64,000 nt of DNA from Nageia nagi (GCA_050084985.1 JBITNC010000001.1:23622001-23686000), one strand, 5' to 3'. Counted from the stretch's first letter, positions 24,696 through 37,079 are shown. Notes: generated by a model not told the origin, from the sequence alone. Numbers and translations are program-made.

Positions 24696-27257
24696 AATTG
24701 GAAGGGTTTTCTTTCTCGTTGCATTTGTCAAAACTAACTGGAAGTTTTATACGAATAGCAGCAACCAAAACCTATGTGGGTGGGTAACCCAAGTGTCAGG
24801 ACATTTAGACTCTCTATGTTAGAACATCCTTAATACCATGGTGCGTGTGTAGCAGGTTAGAACGCACTGAATAAACTTGACTCAATGAAGTGCCGCCTAT
24901 GTAAGACTTCATTATTGTGGACTTATTAGTAATATTTATACTTAAGTAGGTCAACCTATGTTCAAATTAGATTGCATATTTTGGGTGTATATCATGAACT
25001 TTGGGTATATATTATTTTTATGCTTATAGCAAGATTAGTTGGAAACTATTGGAATGGTTTAAAAATGATTGGAAATGGTCAAAAATTTAAAAATCAGGTC
25101 CTAATTCGTACAACTGATGGAGTTTCTACTATTTTTTATCTTTTGTTTACCGATATATGCCCAAAGTATGTGGTTGAATTTACGAAAGAATAGCCACGTC
25201 CAATATTTACCAATATTCAATACAAAATCTGAAAGAGAGCTTGGAATAATTTAATACAGTACAAAATAAGAACCAAACAAAACAAAACAAAATTGAATAA
25301 TAGATTTATAAATAAATGATATTACTCAATATTATTGCTACAATATGAAATATCTAAACTCTAGAAATTTTATTTATTACATCACAAGATGATCTTACAA
25401 AACAACAATGTACAGGCTTTTATTGAAATGATATAAACAACTACCTAAAACTACCATCAACACAAAATTGATAGCAAATATATAATTGCCAAAACAACTA
25501 GAAAACATAATTGCCTTCGTACATCTGTGTGTGGGATGTCAAAACTTATTATTTCAACACACCCCCTTAAGTTTGACATCTTTATTTTGTGATACCTATG
25601 GATACGGTCATGTCTTTGATTTTTTCAATTGTTATCATATTTGATAAGTCTAATTGGTAACTGTTGTGTTGCACAACACCTCTCAAAATACAAGATTTTG
25701 GGGATCCTATTTTTGCAAAGGCAAGGAGGTACATTGCCTAGAGATTGGCTTTTTGCGATGGATATTTCATTCTAAAAAGTGCAAATAAGATATTAGGGAG
25801 TGATTCACAAAGATCATACAACGAAGACCTAAAGAGTATCAGAGCATCCAGTCACCAATTTTGCAACCAAGGAGCTAGCAGGATCTGAGAGATACCATCA
25901 AAGCACGAATATTTTGGGTTTAGAATGAGGCCAATGAAGAAGGGATTGTTTTCAAAGTTTGCTAGAGTTGAAATAAGAGAGCATAGACCAAAAGAGGATC
26001 CTATTATTGACAAGTTTAGGCTTAAAATTTTTGGGATACGATCAAGTTTGCTCCTTAGAGAGCTAGGTGCAAGTTTCCATGCCTTTGATGATATCAAAGA
26101 CTAAAAAGCTTGTCTAGCATGCAAAATACACCATGCTAAAAAATGGTTTCAAGGTTGAATTTGAGTACCCATTTCCATTATGATGAGGATAGTGTATGTC
26201 GAAATTGGCAAAAAATGAGCAATTTAACCTTGATCGACTACATCAATTAGCTCAGACAACCTTGATTGATTCTTGATCAACTACATCAGTTAATTTCAAA
26301 CTTTGACTTGAGGAAATGGAAAATCTAGCACATGGGTTTTATGTATGATTGAAAATAATGTAAGATTAGGCTTGGACTCTCCAAAATTGACTAATTTTGA
26401 TCACTCCAAAGGCTAGGTGCATATTTTCATGGCTTTAACACATCAAAGTACCTTATTTTGGCATGTACCTCAACATGATAAGTTGATTTTTCAAGAAAAA
26501 TAAACTTATGAGTACACGAATGCATGGGGAAGGCCATTTCATGAAGGTTTAAACTTTGGATTTTTTTATTTTAAGTAAGGTTTTCATCCCAAAAATATAG
26601 GGGGAGTTTTGCATAGCTTTGAAAACATCAAAGGGGGTGAAATTGACACCTAAATCAAGGACAAAAAACTAAATTTTCAAGAAAATCAATTTTGAGTACA
26701 TCATTGCATGGAGAAGGTGATTATAAGAACATTTAAACTTCAAAATTTTGATTTTGAATAAGTTTGGATACCCAAGAATCTAGGTGATGATTTGCATGCC
26801 TTTGATGACATTAAAGGGGCGAATTTTGGCACCTACCTCCAAATGATAAAGTTGAATTTTGACAAAAATGAAATTTTGAGTATGAGGATGCATGGAGAAG
26901 GTGATTCTAAGCAATATTAGACTTTGAAATCTTCATTTTTGATCAAGTTTGAGGGCCCAAAATTCTAGGTGGGGATTTAGCATGGTTTGATGACATCAAA
27001 CCCCAAAAAAGCATCTAGTAGAGTAATTCATGGGTTTGGGTCAAAATTTCAAAATTCACAAGATTTCATATTCATATACCCATTTCGATTCTACACACAT
27101 TGGTCCAAAAGGCAAGCAAAATGGATGAGATTTACACAAGCTGGAGCTAGGCGCACAAATGAAGGGGTTTGATGATGTCAAACTCAATAGAGCATGCAAA
27201 ATGTACCTTTGGAACTTCAAATGATACTACGGAGCATGCAAAATGCACCAAGCTAAA
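24696..27257 (-). repeat. Retroelement 3' end, inverted copy A
   Basis: This is the reverse complement of 37870-40420 over about 2.55 kb with scattered substitutions. On the minus strand the order is 3' noncoding tandem repeats (about 27180-26380), polypurine tract (CTTAAGGGGGTG, 25571-25560), then an LTR starting TGTTGAAATAATAAG at 25559. The copy stops at the gap at 27258. The LTR exceeds 860 bp and no second LTR is visible. Confidence 0.8.
25743..26104 (+). pseudogene. Antisense ORF in retroelement copy A
   Basis: This frame runs opposite to the LTR and polypurine tract and corresponds to the 119-codon ORF at 39011-39370 in copy B. Shared wording includes AFCDGYFIL, SIRASSHQFCNQGASRI, HEYFGFRMRP, DPII.KFRLKIFGIRSSLL and RELGASFHAF. 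Here a TGA replaces the Leu after GASRI, so this copy is broken. No host family is recognised. Antisense ORFs next to the 3' LTR are known in some Tat-lineage gypsy elements, which I offer only as an analogy. Confidence 0.45.
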
Positions 27258-27357
27258 NNNNNNNNNNNNNNNNNNNNNNNNNNNNNNNNNNNNNNNNNNN
27301 NNNNNNNNNNNNNNNNNNNNNNNNNNNNNNNNNNNNNNNNNNNNNNNNNNNNNNNNN
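27258..27357. other. Assembly gap (100 N)
   Basis: Exactly 100 N, placed between the end of retroelement copy A and the gypsy pol relic. Confidence 0.99.
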
Positions 27358-29165
27358 GATGAAGAATCTTGGCTGTAACTTCTCTACCTTTCACTTATTG
27401 AGTGATGACTATCAAAATGGTTGTAGCCATAAATACACTATCTCTCCCACCTCAAAGCTCCTCTCTATCCTATGCTTTTCATAGTACTTATTCTATAGAT
27501 TTTGGGCCATCTCCAAGTTCTCCTTTAGCACCCTCATAATGTCTTGGTACTCCTCCAAGAAATCATTAGCCTTAGGTGTCCTTCCTTCATCAAAAATTAG
27601 ATCTATGAAGTTAAGAGGATCATAACCATATAAAGCTCGAAAAGGAGACATCTTAATGGATATATGATGAGTAGTGTTATAAAAATACTTCCCAACATGG
27701 AGCCAATTGACCCATGTATATTATTGACCCATCACATAATGTCTCAGGTAACCCTCCACCCATTTGTTGATGACCTCTATCTATTTGTCTATCTACGAGT
27801 GGTAGTTGGTGCTAGGAGTGAGATTCGTCCCACTCAACTGGAATAAATTATGCTAGAAAAAACTCATAAACTTATTTTTTTTATCACTCAAATCCTCTTT
27901 GAAAATCCATGCAACCTGAATATCTCTTTGAAGAATAGATTAGCTATTTGTGCAATCGTGTGGGTGGTGGTGATGGCAATAAAATGGGTAAACATGGTGA
28001 GCATATCCACCACTACTAAGATATCATCCTTTCCTTGGGTCTTAGGTATATAAATAATGAATTCCATGGATATGTCCTCCAATTTATGTTGAGGAATGGA
28101 TAATGGATGAAGTATTCCTCCATGCTTTGTATACTTCTCCTTATTCTCCTAACGCTATATACACTCCTAGATGTGCCTCAATATGTCTTGCTTGAGCCCC
28201 TTCCAAGTGAATCTCTATCTCATAGATTGATAGGTCTTCATGATGCCTAGGTTTCTTGCAAGAGGGGTATTATGGAGTGCATGCAATACCATCTTCTTAA
28301 TCTCATATGTTGGGGTTAAGAAGACTCGATTCCTCTTCAAGATCATCCCCTCCCTAACTACATACCACTTGTTCTTCACCACCCCACTAAGAATACCAGA
28401 AGCAAACTCATCCTGAGCATATTCATCCATGATATCCTTCTTCTACTTAGCTATAATGGAGGAGAAAGATTATAAAGAGGGATTTATGGATAGTGCATCA
28501 GCTATTTTGCTCTTCTTTCCCTTGACATACTAGATCTCAAAATCAAATGACTGAAGCTTGCTTACCCATGTCTTCTGCTTCTCACTCAAGTCTATCTGGC
28601 TGAAGAAATAATTCAAGCTATTATGGTCACTTTGAATGATGAAGGGCCCAGAAAAAAAGTGCTACTTGAATCTCTCTAATGCATTCATAATGACCAATAT
28701 CTCCTTTTCATAAATGTTGAAACTTTTCTCTGCACTAGACAACTTTTGTCTCTCAAATGCAATCGAATTCCCATATTACATCAACATAGCTCCAATGCCC
28801 AACTTATAAGCATCACACTCCATGATGAAGGGGGATAATAAATTTGGTATGGCCAAATAGGGGAAATTACACATGACTATCTTGAGTCTCTCAAAGGCAT
28901 CATGAGCCTCACTATGCCAAATGAATGCATCTTCTTAGTGAGTTGCGTGAGGGGGGTAGCTAGGTGAGAGAAATCATGAATGAATCACCTATAGTAGTTG
29001 CACAACCCTAGGAACCCTCTTAGTTGTGTGAGGGATATGGGGACTGGCCATTCCTAATGGTTGATGTCTTTTGCTCATCTACCTTGCTCCCTCAAAAATG
29101 ACGGTATGACCTAGATACAGTATCTCTATCATACCAAACTCACACTATGACATGATTTCCCAGTC
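27358..29165 (-). pseudogene. Ty3/gypsy pol relic (RT end, RNase H, integrase)
   Basis: Domains in order on the minus strand are as follows. The end of reverse transcriptase from about 29160 reads CEFGMIEILYLGH and VDEQK, followed by a decayed 'QLRGFLGLCNYY' region. The RNase H region is at about 28950-28480, with ECDA, IAFERQKLS, SDHNSLNYF and KIADALS wording. The H2C2 zinc-binding region is at 28430-28215 (LHALHNTPLARNLGIMKTYQ). The integrase core is at 28082-27888 (GKDDILVVVDMLTMFTHFIA, LHGFSK). Stops and frameshifts are frequent. The first two thirds of reverse transcriptase, with the catalytic YxDD, is missing. The remainder is typical of plant Ty3/gypsy elements. The downstream end is cut by the gap. 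Confidence 0.75.
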
Positions 29166-29760
29166 TAAACCAAGATGCACTATACAATTGAGAGGAATTA
29201 TATCTTTGGTATAGATATTAATAGATATCAAGAATGGTTTATATTCTTGTATCTCTTATACCATATCCTATTTGTGTTTCATCAATTCTTTCAACTTGCC
29301 ACATTTTGAATGCATAGTTATTTCTTCATCATTAGATTCGTATTCCACTTCTTCAACAACATCATTCTGCCATGTCCCTTGAATTTGTGTAGACTCTAAA
29401 GAAGCTTAATGGAAACTATATTGAGCACTATTTTTCAACATCTCCCTTTTCATTTGTTCCATCTGGTTACTCATGTCATGTACCATCCTTTTGAGATCTT
29501 CAATTTCCTATTTTTTTCTAGGAGTACTTGCAGTTTTAGCATTGGTGTTTATAGTTGATGTAGTTAGTTTCAAAAATTTGGGTTGAAAATTTGGTATACT
29601 CTAAGAATTAGGGGGAGTCTCTTGCATTGATATATCCCACTAGTCATTTGATTTTGTTTGTTGTACTGAGTCGAGTGCATTTGATCCTATTCATTGTATT
29701 AATTATACCACGATGGTTGATTTGATAATACTTGAGAGCCATATATACATTGGGATTATG
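29166..29760 (-). pseudogene. Gypsy gag-like relic with short coiled coil
   Basis: The minus strand upstream of the reverse transcriptase relic reads IEDLKRMVHDMSNQMEQMKR, a short amphipathic helix, then an acidic stretch (VVEEVEYESNDEE). Stops interrupt it. Position and character fit the C-terminal part of gag or the gag-protease junction of the same element. No retropepsin active site is visible. Confidence 0.35.
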
Positions 29761-30261
29761 GGTGTTACATACATGGATTTAAATAAGCATTTGGATTTGA
29801 AAAAGTCTTCATGTATCCATAACATGTTTAAGGTCGTATACATCTAGATATACCATATGGTAGTGCTTGGATGCTTCTTGCAATACTTCCTTACAACAAT
29901 GATTGTTCATACTTTGATTTTGATCATTCAACATTGAATACAAAAAGTATTAATAACTTTACCAGAATAATGCATTTTAAGAACTTAAAATACTCAGATA
30001 AGTGTTCTTTCAAATTTGCAATGGATTTTTTCGTAATCTTGACATGAAATTACGCAAAGTTTGATTTGTAGCTTTAATTGACCCCTAAGCTTTATTTGCT
30101 TTCAATCTGGTATACACATTGTATTCTTTGAATTCTAGCTTTGGAGAAAGAAAAATAAAAATAAAAACAAAAAAAATCAAGAGATAATAATTAAACAATG
30201 TACAAAAATAACTCAAACCCTCCTAGTGTCAATTTATGTTGAGAAGCAAATCTTTCCTCTG
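29761..30261. other. Leader region of the decayed gypsy element
   Basis: No gene is seen. On the minus strand an LTR-like end (...TTCTCAACA at 30237) is followed by TAAATTGACACTAGGAGGG, which may be a degraded primer-binding region. This is weak. Confidence 0.3.
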
Positions 30262-30793
30262 ACTCGATGATCACCTAGATGATCAAGATAGGAAAGTGAC
30301 CTAATATTTAAGTGAGATAACGTAACTTACCTCCTCTTGAAAGGACTGAAATCCCAAGGTTTGTTCATGTTCCTAGTTAAAGTAGAATAATTTTATATCT
30401 TATTCTTGGGGATCATTTCAATAGATTAGGAGAGCAAGTGGTTGTTAATTCACATTTATTTTTAGGGATTGAGGTATCTATGCAATAACTAATAGTTGTA
30501 CTTTCATAAAAAATTAAAGCAAGGAAGATAAAATAAGCAAATAAAAGAGAATGAATTAGACTAATACTAGTTAGATTACAATATAATTGTCACAACAAAG
30601 TATTGTATAAGTTATATTTTTTCATAATCAATCAAGAAAGTTTTCATTCAATCAATCGAGTTCAAAGTAAATGATATTAGTCCAATTATCTTTGAAGCTA
30701 GAGCATAAAGCAAGGCTGATTATCGGAATGCAATCAAATAAACTTAGCATGGAATATTGCATTTGAACTTGGTTTGAATGAAACCTTTCAAAT
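30262..30793. repeat. 532-bp direct repeat, copy 1
   Basis: It matches 40511-41042 without any indel (constant offset 10,249) and with fewer than about ten substitutions by eye, making it the youngest duplication in the window. It is probably part of the LTR whose left end is near 30237. The sequence continues beyond 30793 here, but the other copy runs into a gap. Confidence 0.85.
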
Positions 30794-31480
30794 TAGATGG
30801 CATAGAAAAGAAATAGATTTAGAATACATTTGTTTGATTTGCAAGAGGTAGACAAGTAGCAAACTAGAAGTAATTTAAGTGTTTTTAAAGATTTGAACAA
30901 CAATTTTTTCCTCAAACTTGAAATTTTTCATGGAAAGAAATGAAAACACTTAAACTATAAAAGAAAGCCACAAAAGATTCAATCCACCACTCCACAAATG
31001 ATAATTTCACTTGAATCAATATGTCACCATTTTGTATTAGCTTGTAAAAGAGTTTACAAAAAAATCAAAAATCAAAAATTTTCTTCTCTTACAATTTTTT
31101 TTTGGGTTTTTCTCCAAATTTCTATTCTACCAAAATGAGACACCCTATGGTCTATTTATAGACTTTTTGGAGCTCCACTTTTGGGTGTTTTCCTAATTTT
31201 AACTTAATGAAATTGAAATATGATGAAATTACATTTGAAATGGTAGGAGAATATATTCTTCCTTTCAACCACTTTTGAGGATTTTATTGATGATTTTATG
31301 AAAAATAGATTTTTCTGGTCTAAAATCTAAAAAAGTTCCTGGGAGGATCTTATATGGCCATGAATGGATTGGGCATGGATATTGGAGGTGTTTAAGATTG
31401 ATTTGGAGGTTTTTGGAGCTTGGGAGCAAGATTTGGATTTTTGAGAAATTTTGAAAAAATTTGGCTTAAGTGACCCAAAA
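30794..31480. other. AT-rich LTR-like or intergenic sequence
   Basis: No gene is seen. It probably belongs to the same repeat as 30262-30793, but the right end is undefined. Confidence 0.35.
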
Positions 31481-31705
31481 TGGTGCTCAAAAGTATTTTT
31501 GGTGCTCTACTTTGGTGCTCGAAGTGCTTTTGGTATTCCACCTTTGGTGCTCAAAGTGCTTTTGGTGCTCAAAGTGCTTTTGGTGCTCCACCTTTGGTAC
31601 TCAAAGTGCTTTTGGTGCTTAAAGTGCTTTTGGTGCTCCACCTTTGACGTTGCTCAAAGTGCTTTTGGTGCTCTAATTTGATGCTCAAAGTGCTCTTGAT
31701 GCTCT
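31481..31705 (+). repeat. Minisatellite of 'caaagtgcttttggtgctc' units
   Basis: About ten imperfect copies of a 19-20 bp unit, 'caaagtgcttttggtgctc', are arranged singly or separated by 'cacctttggtgct'. This gives a higher-order period of about 55-60 bp. The 76-codon ORF over it (KVLLVL, KCFWC repeats) is a by-product of the repeat. Confidence 0.8.
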
Positions 31706-31754
31706 AGCTAATTGAATTGCTCATTCTTCCTCAATTTTGACATACATTATCCTT

Positions 31755-32490
31755 TGTAATGTTCCTTTTATTTTTATTGCTCAAGTGAATGCTCAAAACA
31801 CAAAAATAAACTTGCAGCCAAGGAACAATGTCAAAACTCAAAAAAATATGCAAAATAATGGAGAGAATTAGCCAAGGAATTTTATTAAAAAAAATGATGT
31901 CAAACAAATATAATAGCTGAAGTGTCATAAATGCAGATCCAAGCTCACAAAAAATGCCACAAATTGGCTAGATCTGAAAATGATGCAATAGAATGAGGTT
32001 AGGCTCCCATGCAAGGCCTCCAACCCTCAATATCTCTCCAAGAAATCGCTACCTCCAACTCTAGGTGTGCAAGCATCCCCAAGATTGAGGCCCATAACTC
32101 CTAAAGTCTCCCAAGCAATAGCTACCTTTAGCTCTAGGTGTACAAACACCCCCAAGACTAAGGCCCACAACCCTTGAGATCCAAATATGCATGAACACGT
32201 GCACACTTGGGTTGAGAAAGGAATCTCCTTCACTCAAAAATAATAAAATACATGATCCACAAACTTACTCAAATGGGATGCCCACTTCCCTTTTATAAGC
32301 TCATATTCTAATTTGGAGTTGACATCTCCCAACCCTAAAATCACTTAAAGTGCCCTATTACAAAATAAAAATATAAAACATAAATAAACACAACTTAAGT
32401 TATGTCTCCTAGTCACATGAACTCTTTTTTCACTTTTATAATTAAGTGTAGGAGACATTTACAAAAAATATTTATTTTTGGTACATTACA
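31755..32490 (-). repeat. 3' LTR of the PDS5-carrying element
   Basis: 736 bp with TGTAATGTACC...AGGAACATTACA ends (minus strand). It contains an internal duplication of about 73 bp ('ctccaagaaatcgctacctc' and 'ctcccaagcaatagctacct' blocks). The short ORF in this LTR (32027-32233) and its twin at 37353-37559 arise from that duplication. Confidence 0.92.
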
Positions 32491-32507
32491 AGTCCACCCT
32501 CCTCAAA
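32491..32507 (-). other. Polypurine tract
   Basis: On the minus strand the purine-rich string TTTGAGGAGGGTGGACT directly precedes the 3' LTR. It is the presumed plus-strand primer. It also lies just beyond the stop codon of the large frame (32509-32511). Confidence 0.65.
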
Positions 32508-32508
32508 T

Positions 32509-35500
32509 TTACTTGTCCTCAAGCAATTGCAATGTTGGATGGTTCACAATTTCATTAATACTGTACCCAAACTCTCTCAAACACTTATGTGTGTCAAAAC
32601 CCCATATTGTTTCTTTGTTACCAAGGCCATTTGGAATGCATAACAAGGTTGATTTTCTGATAACAACATTAAAATCATGGTGTTTGTACTCCCAAAACGT
32701 AGCCAAATTGAGTGATTCTCCATCCCTTATAGTTGTACTATGCATGAGCATCAACCAACCAACAATAATACTGATTGGGGTTTTGAGAAAGAGGCTGCAA
32801 TATAAGAGTAACAGGTCTAATTTTCTCTATCCAATAGCCATAAATGACTCACAATCATCTACACTCATGCTTTCATTGTTTCCCATCAATGTACCATGCA
32901 TAAATGAAGTGTAGCTATAAATCATACCAAGAAAATAGAAACTAAAAATTGTATGTACAGCAGTATTATCATAGCCATACATCCATTTTACTTCCTCCTA
33001 TATGACTTCTAAACCAAGCCAAACATTAAGAACTTCATTAGGAACGTTTTTCTTTACAACACTCAATAGACATGCCCTTTCCAATGGCCCCTCATGCTGT
33101 TGTAGTAACCTTGAATTGAATGTGCATACCATGGATGAATATGTCTTCATAATTTCATGTTCACTCTCAAGACAAATATGACTATGTGCTCCCACAACCG
33201 AGAATACACCTTCAAAACTAGCCAATGCAAAAAGTGTATAACTCAAATTCATGGCAAAATGAAAGTAAGTTACCTTCCCAAATGTGTGGAGGTTGGCATC
33301 ACCACAAGACACCAATTTCTGAAACTTACCAAGTTTCCTATCAACAAGCTCATACAAATCATGCCTAAAAAGAAATAGTGCACTGCTGTCATAAAAATTA
33401 GAATTCAACTTGTACCTATTTAGAATGTTTCTATGGATTCTCAAGTTCAAATTTATCTTCTTTTTCCTTCTATAACTGATTGAGGCACCTTTACATATGA
33501 AATTTTCTGATCTTACTTTTCCTAAGTTGATAAAATGAACACATATGCAATTTTTCAACTCATGCGTAGCAGTCTCAAATCTTATTGCATCAAATATCAT
33601 GCAATGTATAGCCATATTCATGTGAATTGCAGCCAAGCCATTTGTCATTAGAATAGTCCAAAATATCTTGCAAAGTGGAGTACAAAACATGAAGGAAGAT
33701 GTACTAATGTTTTGACAACAAGTATATATAAAACTTGCCTTTGTGCATGCCCAAAGAAACACATAAATCAAATCAATTTCCTGTGTAACTTTTGCAATCT
33801 CAAAACTGTATGCCATCTTATGCATGTCAATAATCAAATACCAACTTGAAATCCTCCAACGTAGTGTGCTCCAAATCAAACTTGAATTGAAGATGTACAA
33901 GGGCTCCAAAGTGTGCTCAAGAGTTTTCACAAGTGCTATGAACTGTATAAAAGTAGAAAAAATGCAATCAAGACTGCCTAAGTGCTTCTTCAAGACCCAT
34001 GAAGTGCTCAACGTGTCTTCCAACTCCAACAATCTAAAAATGAAATGATTAGTTTCCCATCTATAACTGTTACACATTCTCAAAATGAAATCAAAAATCA
34101 TCAAGACAAAATTATGAACCAATGTATGCCAAGGTTCAACAAGAAGTGCAACCCATTCATCCCATTTGTCTTTCAAACCATGTTCCAAGTATGTGCAAGT
34201 GTCCCAATAAAGTGTGGAATTAGTCCCCTTTTTGCTATTCCAAAACTTCATCAATAAGGCAACTATAATCCCTTGAATTCTTTCAATTATGATACTTTTT
34301 TGCTGGCTATCCCAACTATCTAAATATCTGAGAATGTCATGTGGAATTATGAGGTGATAAGTGTACTAATTGTCCACATTTCCTACTGTAATTTTTCTGA
34401 TTTCTTTATCAGATTCATAGGTTGCCATCAAGTGAGAATTTTGTGCAATTCTTTCCACATATAAGGCTCCAAAAAACAACTCCAAATATGAAAATAGAAT
34501 CAACAATGTGTATACCAATGAAAGCCATAAAAAGAGATGGAAAGATACCACATATGACCATGAAAAAGTATCTTTCTCTATAATGTTCCATGTCGGGAGT
34601 GTTCTACACATTCTATCATGCATCCACATGAGAAAAATCAGCATTTTATTTGAAGGAACCATGGCTGTAGTAAATTTACCTTCACATGAAATATCAAAGA
34701 GTTGTCCTCCTCCCATGTACTTGTATGAAACTTCCAAAATTTTGCATGCAACTTTGGATGTGTTTTCCCTGATTCCTTGTAGCACTATACTCTTGCCATC
34801 TAGTACAAATTTTAATTCCAATTTTTGATAATTGGTAGAATAATCACCAAGAGACCAAAGCCATTAGACTCCCAAAACCATATGAGGCACACCACCCAAT
34901 GGAAAAACAAAGAATTGCTCATCACTCTCATAGTTTCCAAAGCTGATTTTTATATCCTTTACTAGTTTATTGCAAGGAATGAGATCACCAAAGGAATCAA
35001 TTTGGAAATCTCTCTTAACTCCATTCAAACTGTCACTAACTGAAAATTCTCCAATGCAATTATTATGTTCTTCATTGATTTCATTCCCAACAAGTGTACA
35101 AAATGAAGTATTTTGGGTCTTTTTGAAACATACCTCATGTGAAAGAGTGACATCTCTATTACCAATCTCTTGAATGTAATCTACCATGCAAGATGAACCA
35201 TGCTCCAATGTTGAAATGTCTTCATTATGTTCTCCTTCAAAATTTTCTATTTGGCCTTCTTCTTTTTCAGTGGTGGAAACAACTTCAGAATTTTCTGCAC
35301 AAATTACCTCAAGCTCTTCTTTTTGATGGATAGTTTCAATTTTTTCCATATTTTCCAAAGCTAATTCATCAACATAGTCCTTATCATTAAGGGAAAAAGC
35401 TATAGAATCATCCTTAGACCCTTCATTTCCAAAGAAGCATTTCAACTTCTTTTCACACTGTTTTACAACACTATCAACCAAATAATGGGCAGCTACAATA

Positions 35501-36105
35501 GAAATCAAATTTCTCCTCCAAACATCCAATACCATGGACAAGAGTGGCTGGTAAATATAATCACCTTCATTTATAATCAAGACCATAATATCTCTCATGG
35601 CTGAAATGAAATTATTAGCATGCTTTTGTCTTGCTGATGCAATGAAGTGATGAAACATTTGGTAGATTAATTCATCCATTCCCAAATCTAACAAAAGATT
35701 TCCCATTCTAGTTTTTGCAAATATTTCAAGTAGAGAAACCCTTCTAGCAAAATGAGAACTTGAAACATTTCCTAAACCCTCAAAACTATCAACCAACAGC
35801 TGAAATATTGCTCTCAATGTGTTATCATCATAAGGAGTTCTAGGTGCATAAATTTGCAATATTTTACACAAACATGAAGCAACCATAATTCTTACCTCCT
35901 TATTCTTGTGGTTCAACCATTTCGCCTTGCTTAATGATTTTACCATTGGAATTAAATCTGCATGTGGCTCATCCATCATATGCAGACAATCCTCTACTTC
36001 TTCTAAGATGCAAATAAGAGCATCTTTTGGTTGAAAGAGAATTCTAAGTTTTTCACTAGCATAATTGAGCCTTTTAATCACCTCTTTTTTGCCAACTAGT
36101 GCCAT
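32509..36105 (-). pseudogene. PDS5-like / half-retropepsin fusion polyprotein (about 1,198 codons, 4 stops)
   Basis: All segments share one minus-strand frame, broken only by TAA at 34866-34864 and TAGs at 34368-34366, 33000-32998 and 32829-32827. Residues 1-225 resemble the N-terminal HEAT region of plant PDS5, the cohesin-associated factor: key stretches are VRIMVASCLCKILQIYAPRT (71-90), PYDDN, IFQLLVDSFEGL (100-111), FARRVSLLEIFAK (119-131) and a Cys-Lys helix at 210-224. Residues 226-360 are acidic linker. Residues 364-413 resemble the C-terminal half of a gypsy retropepsin (DIKISFGNYES, PLGG, MVLGV, stop, WL). The frame goes on into the protease-RT connector (LELKFVLDGKSIVLQGI). The catalytic D-S/T-G is missing. 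The remaining 800 or so residues are unrecognised, with strongly hydrophobic stretches near 34590-34470 and across 34150-33560. Lack of introns suggests capture through mRNA. The PDS5 call rests on family memory. Confidence 0.75.
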
Positions 36106-37065
36106 GATCCACCATTAACCAATTCAACCCCCAAAAACCTTTGCTTCAACCAGATCCCAAACCACAAAACCTAGATAGTCCAAAACTGAAAAACTCTACA
36201 ATAATTTTGCAAACCCTATTTCTGCAATTTAATTTCTGAAAATTGGTAAAAAATCATAGGAAATGCTAGATCTCATACCAAACATTTTTGTAGAATTTTT
36301 TTGAGGGTAGCAATGCAAAGTAAGGCTTAATGGGTATTCAAATCCACCCCACAAATGCTTTCACCTGCTAGAATATTTAAAAAACGTCACTTTTCTTTTT
36401 TTCCTCAAAAGGACCCGTCTAGAAGCTTAAAATTGCATACAAAGTGCTCAAAAATACCCCTTAGGGTTAAATGTTTGGCTTAGTATGCTGGATCTAATGC
36501 TGGAACTCCAAAATTTGCCTCAAATGGCCCCTCAAAGTAGGGTTTCCTAATACCCATGAAATTAGGGTTTCTTTCTACAACCAAACAAATTACCAAGAAT
36601 CTGCAATACCCAAAATGATTTTCACCATAAAATTGGCAACCCTAATTCTAAAAAACTCTGAAACTGAGATACCCATAATTGAAAAACACTAAAAAATTCT
36701 AGATCTAAAAATTTCGTAGAAATTTTTTTTACTCAAAACTCTAATTCTGCCTAGAATCCTTGAGCAAAATTTTGCTAACTAGCTAAAATAATAGATCAAG
36801 ACTTTCTATGTTTGAAAATAGCTTTCAATCCTGCAATTCTTATCTCTCAACCCTAGACAACTTAGTCTAGGAATGTAGATTTTCTTTAAAAAATGCCTTT
36901 TAACCTTGAAAAATTGCTTTTAAAATGCAAACCTCCTTGATCTATTACATCCCCCAAAAGTATTCAACACCCAGATGCTAGAAACTGAAGATCTGAATTT
37001 TTTGCAGAAACATTAACTCCAAATCTTTAAAAAATGTTAGATCTAACCACAGGTTGGCAAGATCC

Positions 37066-37079
37066 AAGCTTTGATACCG
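37066..37079 (-). other. Primer-binding site
   Basis: CGGTATCAAAGCTT on the minus strand, two bases after the 5' LTR, resembles the complement of initiator-Met tRNA (TGGTATCAGAGC) with two mismatches. It fixes the element's orientation. Confidence 0.65.

Noticed and set aside
24972-25193. 73-codon ORF, with a similar one at 39940-40134, as a conserved gene
   Set aside because: Both copies lie inside the inverted retroelement LTRs, so the similarity reflects repeat copies; the two reading frames diverge after about 50 codons.
31451-31681. 76-codon plus-strand ORF with KVLLVL and KCFWC repeats
   Set aside because: It is the translation of a minisatellite, not a protein.
32027-32233. 68-codon ORF in the LTR and its twin at 37353-37559
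   Set aside because: It lies wholly within LTR sequence and arises from a 73-bp internal duplication; no domain or start context supports it.
32998-34254. The 418-codon ORF as an independent gene
   Set aside because: Its apparent start is not needed: the frame continues upstream without a shift to the PDS5-like ORF, so it is part of the same long frame.
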